From Clostridia bacterium (GTDB taxonomy: Bacteria > Bacillota > Clostridia > Saccharofermentanales > UBA5734): a stretch of 5,917 nt of DNA. Location: assembly GCA_017997315.1 (NCBI GenBank), contig JAGOFF010000145.1, forward strand, positions 1-5,917. Direction: 5' to 3'. Under the pieces are notes generated by a model. That model searched no databases, was not told where the DNA came from, and worked only from the letters and a program-made list of their open reading frames with translations. Positions 5,312 through 5,917 of this stretch are shown here, piece after piece. The first letter of the stretch is position 1; every line of letters begins with the position of its first letter. The translations under genes and the position numbers were made by a program.

Positions 5312-5340
5312 ATTGTAATGGATACACTCCGCACTGTCAA
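5312..5340 (-). promoter_or_regulatory. Promoter of the speDAEB operon
   Basis: A perfect -35 TTGACA (5340-5335) is followed after 17 bases by TACAAT (5317-5312), 11 of 12 matches to the vegetative sigma consensus. Transcription would start near 5305 and produce a leader of about 290 bases carrying the riboswitch-like element. The -35 box sits only 18 bases after the stop codon of the upstream gene. Confidence 0.9.
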
Positions 5341-5358
5341 TACAACCCGGGCACGCTG

Positions 5359-5917
5359 TCAGTCGGTGTTTTCCCAGTCTGGCACCTGACTTACGATCTG
5401 GTAAAAATTCCCTGTCACCGCATTGTACAACTCACTGTCCGCATCGATCCGCCAGGCCCCGCCGGCCCGAACGACCCGGATCCGAAGCGTGCCCGTCAAC
5501 GACGGCGCCGAAGCGTCATCCAGGGAACGGGCCAGGCGGAGATACAGCTCGGATTCCAGCTGATCCTTGGGAATCGGGGCGGCGTGGGCGATGGACTCGG
5601 CGTACTCGCCGGACAGTTCGGTGATTGCGCTATCAAAAAGAACGGGAACGTTCGTGGATGTGATCGTAACCAGGACGCTCTTTTCCGTACCGTCATCCGC
5701 GGGTTCAGCGGCACGGAAAGCCGTCCCCGACGTTATCAGCATTTCCGGGGTGTCGATCCGATAGGACAGTTTGCCCATCAGTCTGGCATAGATCGCATCC
5801 AGCTCCGTACCGCACGGTTTCGCCATGGCGTAGTTGTTCTGGGCACCGCCGGAAAGACACGCGTTGGCGGTATCCAGGTCGTTGCGCTGCAGCGCGTCGA
5901 GATACCGCATCACAACC
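5359..5917 (-). CDS. Hypothetical protein, C-terminal part (5' end outside window)
   Basis: The frame is open to the window edge and stops with TGA at 5361-5359, leaving about 185 residues. I do not recognise a named family with certainty. It begins VVMRYLDALQRNDLDTANAC, and the pattern of a helix reading YLDAL..ND...A..CL is common in NTF2-like or DUF4878/DUF5105-like domains of small secreted Firmicutes lipoproteins. The tail GGAWRIDADSELYNAVTGNF, with a Trp-x-Ile-Asp strand followed by a short helix, fits the same group. No membrane segment is visible. A signal peptide or lipobox, if present, would lie upstream of the window. The GTG at 5913 is probably not the true start, since coding similarity continues to the edge. 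No terminator follows it, so its transcripts could run into the speD leader. No link to polyamine synthesis is evident. Confidence 0.72.
   Translation of the reverse strand, partial: VVMRYLDALQRNDLDTANACLSGGAQNNYAMAKPCGTELDAIYARLMGKLSYRIDTPEMLITSGTAFRAAEPADDGTEKSVLVTITSTNVPVLFDSAITELSGEYAESIAHAAPIPKDQLESELYLRLARSLDDASAPSLTGTLRIRVVRAGGAWRIDADSELYNAVTGNFYQIVSQVPDWENTD

Noticed and set aside
5011..5340. 109-residue minus-strand frame covering the speD leader, possible leader peptide
   Set aside because: It covers the -10 box, aptamer and terminator, so its first codons would not be transcribed from the operon promoter. Its composition is not protein-like, and the RNA motifs explain the region better.
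4292..5389. 365-residue plus-strand frame
   Set aside because: It lies antisense to speD and then crosses the riboswitch leader and promoter, with no recognisable domain.

Overview
The window suggests a moderately GC-rich member of the Firmicutes (Clostridia-like). The signs are a one-piece tmRNA, an S-box-like (SAM-I clan) RNA element with a transcription attenuator, strong sigma-A promoters, and a SpeD/SpeA/SpeE/SpeB set with a Bacillus-type fold-I arginine decarboxylase. This placement is an inference. All supported genes lie on the minus strand, so transcription runs from high to low coordinates.

Region 5359-5917 is the 3' end of an unrecognised, probably exported, gene cut by the window edge. 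Region 5015-5358 holds a near-consensus promoter (TTGACA-17-TACAAT) and a leader of about 290 nt. The leader carries the conserved core of a SAM-binding riboswitch, a potential antiterminator and a textbook intrinsic terminator just before the speD ribosome binding site.

Region 972-5014 is a compact operon, speD-speA-speE-speB, with overlaps of 4 and 14 bp and one gap of 11 nt. Together the enzymes make spermidine. SpeA decarboxylates arginine to agmatine, SpeB hydrolyses agmatine to putrescine plus urea, SpeD decarboxylates SAM to supply the aminopropyl donor, and SpeE transfers that group to putrescine. A SAM riboswitch in front of a SAM-consuming polyamine operon is the most interesting feature of the window.

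Region 496-961 holds ssrA (tmRNA) with its own promoter and a hairpin-bearing 5' leader. Its terminator is a perfect 24-bp inverted repeat that runs into the mature tmRNA 3' end. Just downstream, 304-478 is an array of three 57-bp tandem repeats. Each repeat carries another copy of the trailer arm complementary to the tmRNA 3' end.

Region 1-303 is more AT-rich and looks acquired. It contains the N-terminus of a GNAT-like acetyltransferase whose frame breaks after about 46 codons. The break appears to coincide with the end of an IS3-like insertion sequence whose first transposase codons reach the window edge.
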